The position numbers and the translations under genes were made by a program. A stretch of 64,000 bases of DNA, taken from NCBI RefSeq assembly GCF_050717635.1, contig NZ_JBOITO010000020.1, positions 62,001 through 126,000 of the forward strand. Direction: 5' to 3'. Source of the stretch: Clostridium_AD sp050717635 (GTDB taxonomy: Bacteria; Bacillota; Clostridia; Clostridiales; Clostridiaceae). Position 1 is the first letter of the stretch, and every line of letters begins with the position of its first letter. Below are positions 53,140 to 63,141 of this stretch, in pieces. The notes beneath the pieces are model-generated. The model saw nothing but the letters and a program-made list of their open reading frames with translations, was not told where the DNA came from and ran no database searches.

Positions 53140-54582
53140 CTATTCTTCTGATATTTTTCCAAACGATATCAAAATGCTTGTGCCCTTATCTTCATGACCT
53201 ACTGCCCATATTTTCCCCTTATGTCCCTCTACAATTTGTTTTGCAATAGCAAGTCCAAGTCCACTACCATTTGCTTCGCTTCTTGCAGAGTCTGCTCTGT
53301 AGAACCTATCAAAGATTTTATTTACATCATTTTCTTCAATACCACAACCATTATCTCTTATCTCAATAATAATACTAGAATTGGTTTCTCTAAGCATTAT
53401 TATAATTTCGCCTAGCTTTTTATCCATATATTTACGAGAGTTATCAATGATATTCAGTATAACCCTCATGAATCTTTCTCTGTCAATTTTAACGTACTTT
53501 GATGTTTTTAAGTCATTTTTAAGACAAATTTTTATATTGGATTTCTCAAGTTCTAGTTGACTTTCAATAATACAATAATGAAAATAATCTATAATGTCAG
53601 TTCTTTCAAAATTAAAAGGCAGCTGACTCAAATCTAATTTGGAGTATAAGAGCAAATCATTAATCATAACATCCATTTGTTCTGTTTTTGAATAAACAGT
53701 TTTTAGGTACCTTTCTTGCTTTTCAGGAGTATTTGCCACTCCATCTAAAATACCTTTAACATAACCTTTTATCGAAGTTATAGGTGTTTTTAAGTCATGT
53801 GATATACTTGAAACTAGCATTGTCCTATTATCATCATACTTTTTTTTCATATGAATAGAATCCTTAAGTTGTACTCTCATCTTTTCAAAATCAGCACATA
53901 AGTCCACAATTTCTTGGTCACCTACTTCGATTATTTCCAAATTCAAATCACCACTGCTAATAGCTCCTACTGCATTTTTTAGTAGTGATAATGGCTTTAT
54001 TATTCTTTTTGAAAGCATATATGACATAAATATGTTAACCACTATAAACGTAAAAATAAATACTGCAAGTATAAAAACAATAAGTGCTTCAAGAACACCT
54101 GAATACTCAAAAGTTGGTGCCAATAATATTGCGTTACCCAAAGCTTCATCTTTAAATTTAATTTGAGCTACTTCCACCATGTAATCTATATTATCAATTT
54201 TCACTGACTTTTTTCTAGATTTAGAATTCCCTTCTATTAAACATTTTTCTATATCAATGTTATTTACCTCCTTAGAAGTATATATAACATTATTATTTTT
54301 GAGAATTATAAGATCTCCATTTATATTTAATAACCTTTTATACAAATCTTGTTGAATTTTTTCGTCTTCTAAATCACCAATGTTTTGTTTCCATATAGAA
54401 TTTCTAGTATCAGATAATTCCGTTTTTATGAATATAGATGTTTTAAAATCACCATAACTTATATCCTTATTTAAAATTCTTGAGCAAACAAAAATAAATA
54501 CAAACGCCGCTAAAGCTGTAACAACAAAAGGAATTACTATAGTTATAGTATTGGATAGAATTAACCGTTTCTTTATATTCAT
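53140..54582 (-). CDS. Sensor histidine kinase
   Basis: 480 residues, two membrane helices (about 8-32 and 165-190) around an extracellular loop of about 130 residues, then a HAMP domain (SKRIIKPLSLLKNAVGAISS), HisKA with SSISHDLKTPITSIKG (His near 262), and HATPase motifs N (IIDNSRKYM), G1 (IRDNGCGIEENDV) and G2 (GSGLGLAIAKQ). Should phosphorylate the adjacent OmpR regulator. It lies 18 bp after the permease gene, an arrangement often seen where the kinase senses or needs the transporter. Confidence 0.94.
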   Translation of the reverse strand: MNIKKRLILSNTITIVIPFVVTALAAFVFIFVCSRILNKDISYGDFKTSIFIKTELSDTRNSIWKQNIGDLEDEKIQQDLYKRLLNINGDLIILKNNNVIYTSKEVNNIDIEKCLIEGNSKSRKKSVKIDNIDYMVEVAQIKFKDEALGNAILLAPTFEYSGVLEALIVFILAVFIFTFIVVNIFMSYMLSKRIIKPLSLLKNAVGAISSGDLNLEIIEVGDQEIVDLCADFEKMRVQLKDSIHMKKKYDDNRTMLVSSISHDLKTPITSIKGYVKGILDGVANTPEKQERYLKTVYSKTEQMDVMINDLLLYSKLDLSQLPFNFERTDIIDYFHYCIIESQLELEKSNIKICLKNDLKTSKYVKIDRERFMRVILNIIDNSRKYMDKKLGEIIIMLRETNSSIIIEIRDNGCGIEENDVNKIFDRFYRADSARSEANGSGLGLAIAKQIVEGHKGKIWAVGHEDKGTSILISFGKISEE

Positions 54583-54600
54583 TTTTCACCTCAAAGTGGA

Positions 54601-55353
54601 TTAGAATTCTTTTTTATCAAATAAATAATATGCTGCTGTAAAAAATATTATAGCATAACTAATCATCATCATAAACTTAAGAAATATTTGAAACCCAGGA
54701 ATAGTTTCCATAATAAATAATGTATACCAGTTCATCATAGATGTAATAAACAAGCCAGAATATCTATAAAAAACAATTGCAAGTCCTTTAAACGCAATAA
54801 AAACAAAGATAGATAGAAAAAATACGCCTATCCCACTTCTAATTATATTTGTAAAAAACGCAATGATTATTGATAAAATCACCATAGGCATCAGTGTTAC
54901 AATATACGAAATTACAACTCTTATAAAACTTTGCACGGTAAAAGAGTTTGAATTAAATAGCATCCCAGCTAGCATTGAAAAAATCATTACGAACATAAGA
55001 TTAGTAAATATAAATAACATAATTGCAGTTAACTTCGATGCATAAAATTTTAGTCTTGTAATAGGCCTTGTAAGTGCAATCTTCATAGTGTTTTGTGAAA
55101 ATTCTCCAGAGAAACTTTCTATAGTAACAAGCGCAGTAAATAAGGGCAAAATGGTATTCACCACCACAGAAAGTACAAGTATTGGGAACTCCATGCTAGA
55201 AACTCCACGTACCCCAAAACCGTTTCTTAGCACTATCATTGATAATTGCCCTAGTATTATAAAAATAAGCGATATAATCCCTGCCACTAAGACTTTTTTT
55301 CTTTTGTATAACTTTTCAATTTCATTTATTAAAGAAGCTTTAAATTCTACCAT
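54601..55353 (-). CDS. ABC-2 permease
   Basis: 250 residues with six predicted helices. The coupling loop contains SQNTMKIALTRPITRLKFYA (about 91-110), the ABC-2 hallmark. Its start overlaps the end of the ATPase gene by 14 bp, implying translational coupling. Works with that ATPase as an exporter, possibly of an envelope-active peptide or antibiotic given the neighbouring two-component system. Confidence 0.9.
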   Translation of the reverse strand: MVEFKASLINEIEKLYKRKKVLVAGIISLIFIILGQLSMIVLRNGFGVRGVSSMEFPILVLSVVVNTILPLFTALVTIESFSGEFSQNTMKIALTRPITRLKFYASKLTAIMLFIFTNLMFVMIFSMLAGMLFNSNSFTVQSFIRVVISYIVTLMPMVILSIIIAFFTNIIRSGIGVFFLSIFVFIAFKGLAIVFYRYSGLFITSMMNWYTLFIMETIPGFQIFLKFMMMISYAIIFFTAAYYLFDKKEF

Positions 55354-56065
55354 TTCTTTCTACCTCACTAACAAAATAATTTTCTAATGTTGCATAATTA
55401 TTTAATATATTTTTCATGGTATCTACATTGAGCATCCTTCCATTGTATAATACACCAATATTGGTACAAGTTAGTTCTACATCGTGGATAAGATGGCTTG
55501 ATATAAAAAATGTAGCATTTTCTTTCTCTACTATATTTTTTATTATATTTCTCATAGAAATCATTCCTTCAACATCAAGTCCATTTAAGGGCTCGTCTAG
55601 GATTATTACCTGAGGCCTAGATAAAATCGCAGCTGCGATTCCCAATCTTTGTTTCATTCCAAGAGAAAACTTTCTTGGTTTCTCATCTTTGTATTTTAAC
55701 AATCCTGTCATTTCTAAAACTTCATGTATCCTCTGTGCGTCAACGTTTTTATAATATCTTGAAACTTGTTTTAGATTTTCATAGGCGGTTAAATAAAGAT
55801 AAGACTCCGAAGTTTCTATAATACACCCTACATTTTTCATTACCTCTTCATATTCCTCAAGTATACTATGGCCTAAAATTTTAACATCTCCACTGTCTGG
55901 CTTTATGAGCCCAGTCATAATTTTCATAGCAGTGGTCTTACCTGCACCATTAGGTCCTAAAAACCCAAAGATATCGCCTTTATGTATATCTATATTAATA
56001 TCCATTATGCCTCTTCCGTTTTTATATACCTTGGAAAGGTTTTTAATTTCAATAGCTTTCTCCAT
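55340..56065 (-). CDS. ABC transporter ATPase
   Basis: 241 residues. Walker A GPNGAGKTT (about 36-44), Q-loop CIIETSESYL, signature FSLGMKQRLGIAAAI, Walker B VIILDEPLNGLD and the H-loop FISSHLIHDVE. BcrA-type ATPase. Overlaps the permease gene. Preceded by a secreted protein gene and followed by permease, kinase and regulator, together one operon. Confidence 0.95.
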   Translation of the reverse strand: MEKAIEIKNLSKVYKNGRGIMDINIDIHKGDIFGFLGPNGAGKTTAMKIMTGLIKPDSGDVKILGHSILEEYEEVMKNVGCIIETSESYLYLTAYENLKQVSRYYKNVDAQRIHEVLEMTGLLKYKDEKPRKFSLGMKQRLGIAAAILSRPQVIILDEPLNGLDVEGMISMRNIIKNIVEKENATFFISSHLIHDVELTCTNIGVLYNGRMLNVDTMKNILNNYATLENYFVSEVERNGRI

Positions 56066-56156
56066 TTACATGCCTCCAATTTACATTAAAATAAATAACA
56101 AGTCATTGTGGTAATGGATTTGACTTGCTACTTATTTTAGTATGCTTTATTTATTA

Positions 56157-57407
56157 TTATTTGAATACCTTACTATAGTCGTCATCATGCATCATGTTTC
56201 CACTTATGTTTTCACCTGTGTAAAAGTATATTTTTGCTGAACCTATATTTATATTTAGATTCCCTTGCATACTGTTTTTTGAAGAGCCATCAACTTTAAA
56301 ATTTGCACTAAATTGATCTTTTTCAAACTTTGCATCAAACTTGAAGTCTTTTTTATTTGTTGCATACTCTTCATATCCCTTTAAATATACCTCATAATGC
56401 CTTCCGCTAATACCCTTATCGTCTATTGCAGTAACATCTACAAATTTCTCACCTATTTTTACAAATTCGCCTTCCTGCTCTATTAATATATCTGTTTTAA
56501 ATTTTCCTAAATATTTTTCTGGGTTAGATAATTTACTATAATCTTTCTCTACACTTTTCTCTACTTTCTTAGAAGAAAGATCAGGTCTACTTACCTTAGT
56601 TGAGTTAACATTACTTATTTTAATTAACATCTCAAATGTTAATTTATGCTCTGTGCCCTTTTCATCTTTACCAGAAATAACACCACTAGCAAGCACACTT
56701 TGAATGAACCCATCTTTATTGGTTGTCATATTTCCTTTAACTTCACTAACAAATACATCTTTTGTTATTTTAGGTATGTTACTCTCATTATTAGGATTAT
56801 TATAACTATTACCAAATTGGCTCTTAGCAGAATAAGACACCACTGCATCAATGACAGCTGGTATTTGCGATTCACTCAAAGAACCAGATAGTGTTTTAGT
56901 TCCATCTATATTTTCAGTAACTACAACAGCGTCTTTTAAATTCCCCACAAGAGCATCTGCAATTTTTTCTATGTCTGAAGCTCCTTCTTCTTTAAAAGGG
57001 TTACTGAAAGCATTATTCTCATGAGGGCTCGTATATTCAGTTTCATAATAAACATTTTCTTCATTGTTTTTATATAATGAACCCTTTTTATCTGAGTAGT
57101 TATAACTTTCTGTCTTAGTTTTACCATGTAGTCCTTCTGACACAGATTCCTGAGCTCCATTTTTTACATCTGACTTACTAAGAGAATTTTCCGAATAAAT
57201 AACAGTAGCATTATCCTTTAAAATCATTGACATATCAATAGTATAACTGGAAAGTTTAGTGGCACAATCTTCCGCTGTATATTTCACAGAATCTTTAAGC
57301 TGATCATATCCACTTTTTGTAGCTACCTGGGCAATAGCTGTAGTTGTAAACATTACAGTTCCTAAAACAAAACTTATTCCCATCATTGTTTTTTTCTTTA
57401 ATTTCAC
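56157..57407 (-). CDS. Secreted protein of unknown function
   Basis: 416 residues. The N-terminal signal peptide (basic MKLKKKT, hydrophobic ISFVLGTVMFTTT, AIA-Q cleavage near 27) makes it exported, and there is no lipobox or anchor. The mature part is hydrophilic and acidic, with a Ser/Asn-rich stretch near 200 (YNNPNNESNIPK). I see no catalytic motif. It resembles other secreted proteins encoded beside ABC/two-component modules in Firmicutes. It lies first in the operon, 91 bp before the ATPase, so it may be the sensed or exported partner. Confidence 0.75.
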   Translation of the reverse strand: MKLKKKTMMGISFVLGTVMFTTTAIAQVATKSGYDQLKDSVKYTAEDCATKLSSYTIDMSMILKDNATVIYSENSLSKSDVKNGAQESVSEGLHGKTKTESYNYSDKKGSLYKNNEENVYYETEYTSPHENNAFSNPFKEEGASDIEKIADALVGNLKDAVVVTENIDGTKTLSGSLSESQIPAVIDAVVSYSAKSQFGNSYNNPNNESNIPKITKDVFVSEVKGNMTTNKDGFIQSVLASGVISGKDEKGTEHKLTFEMLIKISNVNSTKVSRPDLSSKKVEKSVEKDYSKLSNPEKYLGKFKTDILIEQEGEFVKIGEKFVDVTAIDDKGISGRHYEVYLKGYEEYATNKKDFKFDAKFEKDQFSANFKVDGSSKNSMQGNLNINIGSAKIYFYTGENISGNMMHDDDYSKVFK

Positions 57408-57525
57408 TTTATAGCATCTCCTTTTGTTTTAAATTAATTTATCAACATGAAAATCTTTAATAACTTCATTTTAAAGTACATGTCTCTACTTTCTATAAAC
57501 TAATTCTAAACAAAGTATAAACTTT

Positions 57526-58335
57526 TTATTTTTCACTCATTTCAATCGCCTTTTCTGTACAACTCTCCATAGCTGAAATTACTGTGCCCCTAAAATTATT
57601 CTTTTCTAAAGTATATACTGCCTCTATTGTGGTCCCCCCTGGTGAGCATACATTGTCTTTAAGTTTCCCTGGGTGTTCTCCAGTCTCAAGCACCATCTTA
57701 GCTGCTCCTAGCACCGCTTGTGCTGCCATTTTATATGCCTTGTCTCTTGGCATACCTTTAAGCACTGCACCATCACCCAAGGCTTCAATAAACATATAAA
57801 CATAAGCTGGAGATGATCCACTTACTGCTGGAACAACGTCCATAAGCTTTTCCTCTAATATCTCTGCCTCACCAAAGCTCTCAAAAATATTTATTACTTC
57901 TTTCAATTCTTCTTTAGTTACATTTCTATTAGCACAGATTGCACTCATTCCTGCTCCTACCAGTGCTGGAGTATTTGGCATAGTCCTTATAACCTTTGCC
58001 GAACCAGAAAAGGCACTGCCCATCACCTCTAAAGTTATTCCTGCAGCTATAGTTACAATAATTGCATCGCTGCTTAAATATAATTTTATTTCATCAATAA
58101 CCTCAAGATATTTATAAGGCTTAACAGCTAATATTACTATATCAGAAAACTTCGCAACTTCCTTATTGTCATTAGTTACTATAATATTATATTGTTCTTT
58201 TACTTTATTTAAATTCTTATTTGATGGATTACTTGCTATTACACTTTCACTAGAAACTAATTTTGATTTTACTATTCCACCTATCATAGCTTGTGCCATA
58301 TTACCACAGCCTATAAATCCTATTTTTTTATTCAT
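57526..58335 (-). CDS. proC: Pyrroline-5-carboxylate reductase
   Basis: Last step of proline synthesis. 269 residues; N-terminal Rossmann motif IGFIGCGNMAQAMIGGIV, then VILAVKPYK, AAGITLEVMG, RTMPNTPALVGAGMSA, and the C-terminal PAVSGSSPAYVYMFIEALGDG and DNVCSPGGTTIEAV motifs. ATG with AGGAGGAAAT. Single gene. Confidence 0.96.
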   Translation of the reverse strand: MNKKIGFIGCGNMAQAMIGGIVKSKLVSSESVIASNPSNKNLNKVKEQYNIIVTNDNKEVAKFSDIVILAVKPYKYLEVIDEIKLYLSSDAIIVTIAAGITLEVMGSAFSGSAKVIRTMPNTPALVGAGMSAICANRNVTKEELKEVINIFESFGEAEILEEKLMDVVPAVSGSSPAYVYMFIEALGDGAVLKGMPRDKAYKMAAQAVLGAAKMVLETGEHPGKLKDNVCSPGGTTIEAVYTLEKNNFRGTVISAMESCTEKAIEMSEK

Positions 58336-58522
58336 AATTTATTTCCTCCTGTGTAAATAATTTTATTTTTATTAATTATATCACTAAAATTTCTATTTCA
58401 ATAACCTTACCCGGAATACAATTCATAAAATTGGTTATAGTAAATATTGAGATGTTTATTATTTGTGATAAAAACGTTTAATAATCATTTTTAATTCATA
58501 ATAATACAAGGAGGGGTAAACA

Positions 58523-58669
58523 ATGTCACATAAGGACAACAAGAACAGTAAAGATAATAAGAAAGCTGGTCAAAAAACAAAAAAAGAGTTATCTAATATG
58601 AAAATGGAAACTGCCAATGAAATAGGCGTTTCTAAGGAATCTAAGAAATTAGGAAAAGAAACAGAATAG
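58523..58669 (+). CDS. SASP-like small acid-soluble protein
   Basis: 48 residues, starting MSHKDNKNSKDNKKAGQKTK and ending with a short KKLGKETE tail. The segment NMKMETANEIGVS resembles the alpha/beta-type SASP pattern (K-x-E-I-A-x-E-I/F-G-V), but the protein is shorter and lacks the second SASP motif. It has AAGGAGGGG before the ATG and a strong terminator after the stop, so it is a real gene. A spore DNA-binding or storage role is possible but not shown. Confidence 0.6.
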   Translation: MSHKDNKNSKDNKKAGQKTKKELSNMKMETANEIGVSKESKKLGKETE

Positions 58670-58672
58670 TTT

Positions 58673-58702
58673 TAAGGGAGATGTACTAAAACATCTCCCT
58701 TT
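58673..58702 (+). terminator. Terminator after SASP-like gene
   Basis: GGGAGATGT pairs with ACATCTCCC (9 bp, 6-nt loop), then TTTTAATTT. Confidence 0.85.
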
Positions 58703-58779
58703 TAATTTATAGATATGAGTTTGATATTACTCTATGATTATAAATATAATTGCGATTTTGCACCCTTATTTCTTAGATA

Positions 58780-59661
58780 TTATCTTTCCTCAGCCATAAA
58801 ATATAAGCCTAATATTTCTGGACCTGTATGGGACCCTATTGCTGTACCCACATAACTTAAAATCACGTCTTTAACATTCCCATGCTCTCTAACCAAAGCC
58901 TCAAGAGTTAATGCATCTTCCATACAATCCCCATGACCTATAGCTATAACTTGCTGTTTATTTGGGTCTGTTCTTTCCACGAATTTTTCAACTAAGGTAT
59001 TTATTGCCTTTTTTCTTCCTCGGCATTTAGAAGAAGCCGTAAGTCTTCCCTCATTATCCATATACAAAACGGGTTTTATACTTAACAGTGTACCAACGGT
59101 CGCAGCTGAACTTGATATTCTCCCACCTCTTTTTAGATGGTTTAAATCATTAACTGTAAACCAATGGTTAATCTTAAGCTTATTTTCTTCAACAAAAGTG
59201 ACTATTTCTTCTTTAGATTTTCCGTCTTTTAACATTTCATAAGCATAATAAACTAAAAGTCCTTGTCCAAGGCTTGCGCATTTACTATCAACTATACTTA
59301 TATCTGCCTTTGGGAATTCTTCAAGTATAGTTTCTCTTCCTATATTTGCACTATTTATGGTCCCTGATAATGCAGATGACATAGCAATATATATAATTGA
59401 TTTTTGTTCCCTTACATACTTTCTAAAAACTTCCACATAGTTTTCACTATTTATCTGTGAGGTAGTAGGCATTTCTCCTTGCCTTAAAGCATCATAAAAA
59501 TCCTTACGAATAAAATTCTTCCCGAAGTCATCCTGGATTGCTTCACCTTTAAAATTACATATTAACCCTATGGGTACTATATTTTCTTGTTCAATATACT
59601 CTAAAGGTAAATCGCATCCTGAATCTATTACTAAAATTGTATCACTAAGTGTTTTAGCCAT
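58780..59661 (-). CDS. DegV-family fatty-acid-binding protein
   Basis: 293 residues with two domains. N-terminal ILVIDSGCDLPLEYIEQENI and MPTTSQINSENYVEVF, then ALSGTINSANIGRE, fit the DegV fold, which in FakB proteins binds fatty acids for phosphorylation by FakA. The C-terminal part includes GTAIGSHTGPEILGLYFMAEE, the usual end of the family. Its position beside the acetyl-CoA carboxylase operon fits a lipid role. Confidence 0.92.
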   Translation of the reverse strand: MAKTLSDTILVIDSGCDLPLEYIEQENIVPIGLICNFKGEAIQDDFGKNFIRKDFYDALRQGEMPTTSQINSENYVEVFRKYVREQKSIIYIAMSSALSGTINSANIGRETILEEFPKADISIVDSKCASLGQGLLVYYAYEMLKDGKSKEEIVTFVEENKLKINHWFTVNDLNHLKRGGRISSSAATVGTLLSIKPVLYMDNEGRLTASSKCRGRKKAINTLVEKFVERTDPNKQQVIAIGHGDCMEDALTLEALVREHGNVKDVILSYVGTAIGSHTGPEILGLYFMAEER

Positions 59662-59750
59662 AACTCAATTCCCCTTTGCAATTCTTATAAATATTATATT
59701 CTACTACTCTATTATGTATGATTTATACAAACACTTCAATACCCAAAAAA

Positions 59751-59774
59751 AAGAAAAGTATATATACTTTTCTT
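59751..59774 (-). terminator. Terminator of the acc operon
   Basis: A perfect palindrome of AAGAAAAGTATA and TATACTTTTCTT; the minus strand continues TTTTTTTT. It lies 26 bp past accA. Confidence 0.85.
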
Positions 59775-59799
59775 AATGCTCCATTATAAAAATTATTCA

Positions 59800-60750
59800 T
59801 TACTCTACTATTTTACCAATCTTTCTGAATTTATAATATCTTTTGGTAAGTAAAGCTTCTACAGGTTCACTCTTTAATCTATTAATGGACTCCTCTAGAT
59901 TACGTTTAATGCTTATGGCCATCTCATCTACGTTAGTGTGTGCCCCACCTAAAGGTTCTTTTATAATTCTATCTATTATTCCAAAATTAATTAAATCCTG
60001 AGCCGTTATTTTCATTTGATTAGCTGCTTCTTTTGCACGACTTGCATCTTTAAATAATATAGTTGCAAAACCTTCTGGTGACAAAATGGAATAAATTGCA
60101 TGCTCTAGCATCCAAACTTCATCAGCTACAGCCATGGCTAGTGCTCCACCGCTTCCGCCTTCTCCTATAACTATTGAAATTATTGGAGTCTTTAAATTTG
60201 ACATTTCCATAAGATTCCTAGCTATTGCCTCTCCTTGACCTCTTTCCTCTGCGCCTATTCCACAATATGCCCCTGGAGTATCTACGAGACAAATTACTGG
60301 TCTATTGAATTTTTCTGCCTGTTTCATAAGTCTTAAGGCTTTTCTATATCCTTCGGGATTTGGCATCCCAAAGTTTCTCTTTATATTTTCTTTAGTATTA
60401 TTACCCTTTTGCTGAGCTATAACAGTTACTGGAGTACCATTAATTTCAGCGATTCCACCTATAATAGCAGCATCATCTCCATAATATCTGTCGCCATGAA
60501 GTTCCATAAAATTTTCAAAAATTCGATTTATGTAGTCCAGAGCAGTAGGGCGTTCAACAAGCCTTGCAATACTTACTTTGTCCCAGGCAGTTAAATTTTT
60601 ATAGGCTTCCTTTTGCATATTATAAAGCTTAATTTCCATCTGTCTTACTTCTTTTCCCAAATCAATGTTTTGTTCTATTGCTAAATTCTTTAGTTCATCT
60701 ATTTTATTTTTTAGTTCATACATGTGCTTTTCAAAAGGTAAAGTCGCCAT
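59800..60750 (-). CDS. accA: Acetyl-CoA carboxylase carboxyltransferase alpha subunit
   Basis: 316 residues. Pairs with AccD to move CO2 from carboxybiotin to acetyl-CoA. Motifs: LHGDRYYGDDAAIIGGIAEI, GMPNPEGYRKALRLMKQAEK, PVICLVDTPGAYCGIGAEER and IIGEGGSGGALAMAVAD-like, with LSPEGFATILFKDASRA. Last gene of the fatty-acid operon, followed by a terminator. ATG preceded by GGGGAGT. Confidence 0.97.
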   Translation of the reverse strand: MATLPFEKHMYELKNKIDELKNLAIEQNIDLGKEVRQMEIKLYNMQKEAYKNLTAWDKVSIARLVERPTALDYINRIFENFMELHGDRYYGDDAAIIGGIAEINGTPVTVIAQQKGNNTKENIKRNFGMPNPEGYRKALRLMKQAEKFNRPVICLVDTPGAYCGIGAEERGQGEAIARNLMEMSNLKTPIISIVIGEGGSGGALAMAVADEVWMLEHAIYSILSPEGFATILFKDASRAKEAANQMKITAQDLINFGIIDRIIKEPLGGAHTNVDEMAISIKRNLEESINRLKSEPVEALLTKRYYKFRKIGKIVE

Positions 60751-60793
60751 AAAATCTCACTCCCCATCGTTACTTTTATCTTCTTCATATTAG

Positions 60794-61654
60794 CTACGAA
60801 TGAATTTTTAATATTTGAGTTAAAGTATCCTTCATAGCCTTTCTATCTACTACCTTATCTATAAAACCCTTTTGGAGCAAAAATTCAGCCCTTTGGAAGT
60901 CATCAGGCAATTGCTGCTTTATAGTTTGCTCAATAACTCTTCTACCTGCAAAACCTACCAGTGCGTTGGGCTCAGCTATTATTATATCTCCAAGCATTGC
61001 AAAGCTTGCTGTAACTCCTCCAGTCGTTGGGTCTGTAAGAACAGTTATATAAAGGCATCCATTTTTATTATGCCTTGCAACCGCAGCACTAGTTTTAGCC
61101 ATTTGCATTAGAGAGTATATCCCTTCTTGCATCCTAGCCCCCCCTGATGCTGTAAATATAATAATTGGTTTTTTAGCATCTGTTGCTCTTTCAATTGCCC
61201 TTGTAATTTTCTCTCCAACAACAGACCCCATACTTCCCATCATAAAATTGCTATCCATCACCGCAACTACTGTATCGTAACCATTTATCTTTCCTTCTCC
61301 GGTTATTACAGCTTCATTTAATAAAGTTTTATCATGAAAACTTTGGAGTTTATCTTCATATCCTTCAAAATCTATAGGATTATCTGAGATCATATTCTTA
61401 TCATATTCTATAAAAGTATCACTATCTATGGTATAATTTATTCTTTCTTTAGACCCAATTCTAAAATGGGTTCTACAATTTTCACAAGTCATTATACTAT
61501 TCTCTAAATCCTTACTATAAAGAATTTTACCACAGGTTTGACATTTAACCCACATTCCTGAAGGAATATTAGGTTTATTCTCACCATCTTCATCTTGTAA
61601 ACTTTTAACCTCAATATACCTGCTCTTTTTAAATATACGATTAAACTCAAACAT
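60794..61654 (-). CDS. accD: Acetyl-CoA carboxylase carboxyltransferase beta subunit
   Basis: 286 residues from ATG 61654 (AAAGGGG upstream; the earlier in-frame ATG reads into leader). The N-terminal four-Cys zinc ribbon is C38, C41, C57 and C60 (CQTC...CENC). The crotonase fold follows with MDSNFMMGSMGSVVGEKITR and IFTASGGARMQEGIYSLMQM. Next to accA, its partner in the alpha2-beta2 transferase. Confidence 0.97.
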   Translation of the reverse strand: MFEFNRIFKKSRYIEVKSLQDEDGENKPNIPSGMWVKCQTCGKILYSKDLENSIMTCENCRTHFRIGSKERINYTIDSDTFIEYDKNMISDNPIDFEGYEDKLQSFHDKTLLNEAVITGEGKINGYDTVVAVMDSNFMMGSMGSVVGEKITRAIERATDAKKPIIIFTASGGARMQEGIYSLMQMAKTSAAVARHNKNGCLYITVLTDPTTGGVTASFAMLGDIIIAEPNALVGFAGRRVIEQTIKQQLPDDFQRAEFLLQKGFIDKVVDRKAMKDTLTQILKIHS

Positions 61655-61753
61655 ATAGCTACCCCTTTCTAAAAGCATACCCACTCTGTTTTATACACAT
61701 ATCATAGTATAACCCTTATAGGCAATAAATTCCAGTATGCGTTTAGCTAGTTT

Positions 61754-63100
61754 TTAAATATCTTTAAATTCTTTGCTTATAAAACTAGTATCAAATTCCC
61801 CTTTTATAAAATTATCATTGTTTATTATTTTAAACTGAAAGTCAATGTTAGTATCTACTCCCTCAATTATAAACTCTCCTAAGGCCCTTCTCATTTTACA
61901 TATTGCTTCTTCTCTATTTTTACCATGTACAATGAGTTTTCCTATCATAGAATCATAAGTGGGTGGTATCTTGTACCCTTGATATGCTGCACTATCGATT
62001 CTTACTCCATATCCTCCAGGAATATGAAGTGATTTTATTTCGCCTGGACATGGCATAAAATTTTTAGAAGGATTTTCTGCGTTTATTCTACATTCAATAG
62101 CATGCCCCTGAATTTTTATATCTTCCTGTTTATAAGAAAGCACTTGTCCCGAAGCAATATTTATCTGAGCTTTCACTAAATCTACACCGGTAATCATTTC
62201 TGTTATTGCATGTTCTACCTGTATACGAGTATTCATCTCCATAAAATAATATTTTCCATACTTATCTAGTAGAAACTCTATTGTTCCAGCATTTTTATAA
62301 TTAATAGACCTAGCTGCTTTAACTGCAACCTCACCCATCTGTTTTCTAAGTTCTTCCGTCATTACAGGTCCTGGTGCTTCTTCTATTACTTTTTGATTTC
62401 GCCTTTGAATAGAACAATCACGCTCACCAAGATGAATAACATTTTCATGCTCATCAGCAAGTATTTGAAACTCTATATGCCTTGGTTCTTCTATAAATTT
62501 TTCCATATACATTGTATCATCACCAAAAGCATTTTTCGACTCTGTTTTAGCGGTATTATAGGATGGTATAAGCTCTTCTTGTTTTCTAACAATTCTTATA
62601 CCGCGCCCCCCGCCACCTGCTGAGGCCTTTATCATTAGTGGATATCCTATTTTTTTAGCCCACATTAAAGCTTCTGTCTCACTGTCAACAGCTCCATCTG
62701 AACCAGGGACTACAGGAACTCCAGCGTTTATCATTATTTCTCTTGCTTTTACCTTGTTGCCCATATTGTCCATATTATGTGAATCTGGTCCTATAAATTT
62801 TATATTACATTCCTCACACATCTGTGCGAACTTACTATTCTCAGACAAAAATCCAAAACCAGGATGAATTGCTTCTGCGCCTGTAAGCACTGTTGCACTT
62901 AATATATTTTGCATATTCAAATAACTATCTGCAGATTTAGCAGGTCCAATGCATACAGCCTCATCCGCCATTTGAGTATGAAGAGCATTTTTATCTATCT
63001 CAGAATATACTGCCACAGTTTGAATACCCATTTCATTACAAGCCCTAATTATTCTTACCGCTATCTCGCCTCTATTAGCAATTAATATCTTCTTAAACAT
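61754..63100 (-). CDS. accC: Biotin carboxylase
   Basis: 448 residues. ATP-grasp enzyme carboxylating biotin on AccB. Motifs: KILIANRGEIAVRIIRACNE at the N-terminus, IHPGFGFLSEN, the glycine loop ASAGGGGRGIRIV, HIEFQILADEHENVIHLGER, and the catalytic EMNTRIQVEHAITEMITGVD. Between fabZ and accD. Confidence 0.97.
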   Translation of the reverse strand: MFKKILIANRGEIAVRIIRACNEMGIQTVAVYSEIDKNALHTQMADEAVCIGPAKSADSYLNMQNILSATVLTGAEAIHPGFGFLSENSKFAQMCEECNIKFIGPDSHNMDNMGNKVKAREIMINAGVPVVPGSDGAVDSETEALMWAKKIGYPLMIKASAGGGGRGIRIVRKQEELIPSYNTAKTESKNAFGDDTMYMEKFIEEPRHIEFQILADEHENVIHLGERDCSIQRRNQKVIEEAPGPVMTEELRKQMGEVAVKAARSINYKNAGTIEFLLDKYGKYYFMEMNTRIQVEHAITEMITGVDLVKAQINIASGQVLSYKQEDIKIQGHAIECRINAENPSKNFMPCPGEIKSLHIPGGYGVRIDSAAYQGYKIPPTYDSMIGKLIVHGKNREEAICKMRRALGEFIIEGVDTNIDFQFKIINNDNFIKGEFDTSFISKEFKDI

Positions 63101-63141
63101 ACTATTTACCTTCCCTGCACTTAAAATTATTAACTAAAATA

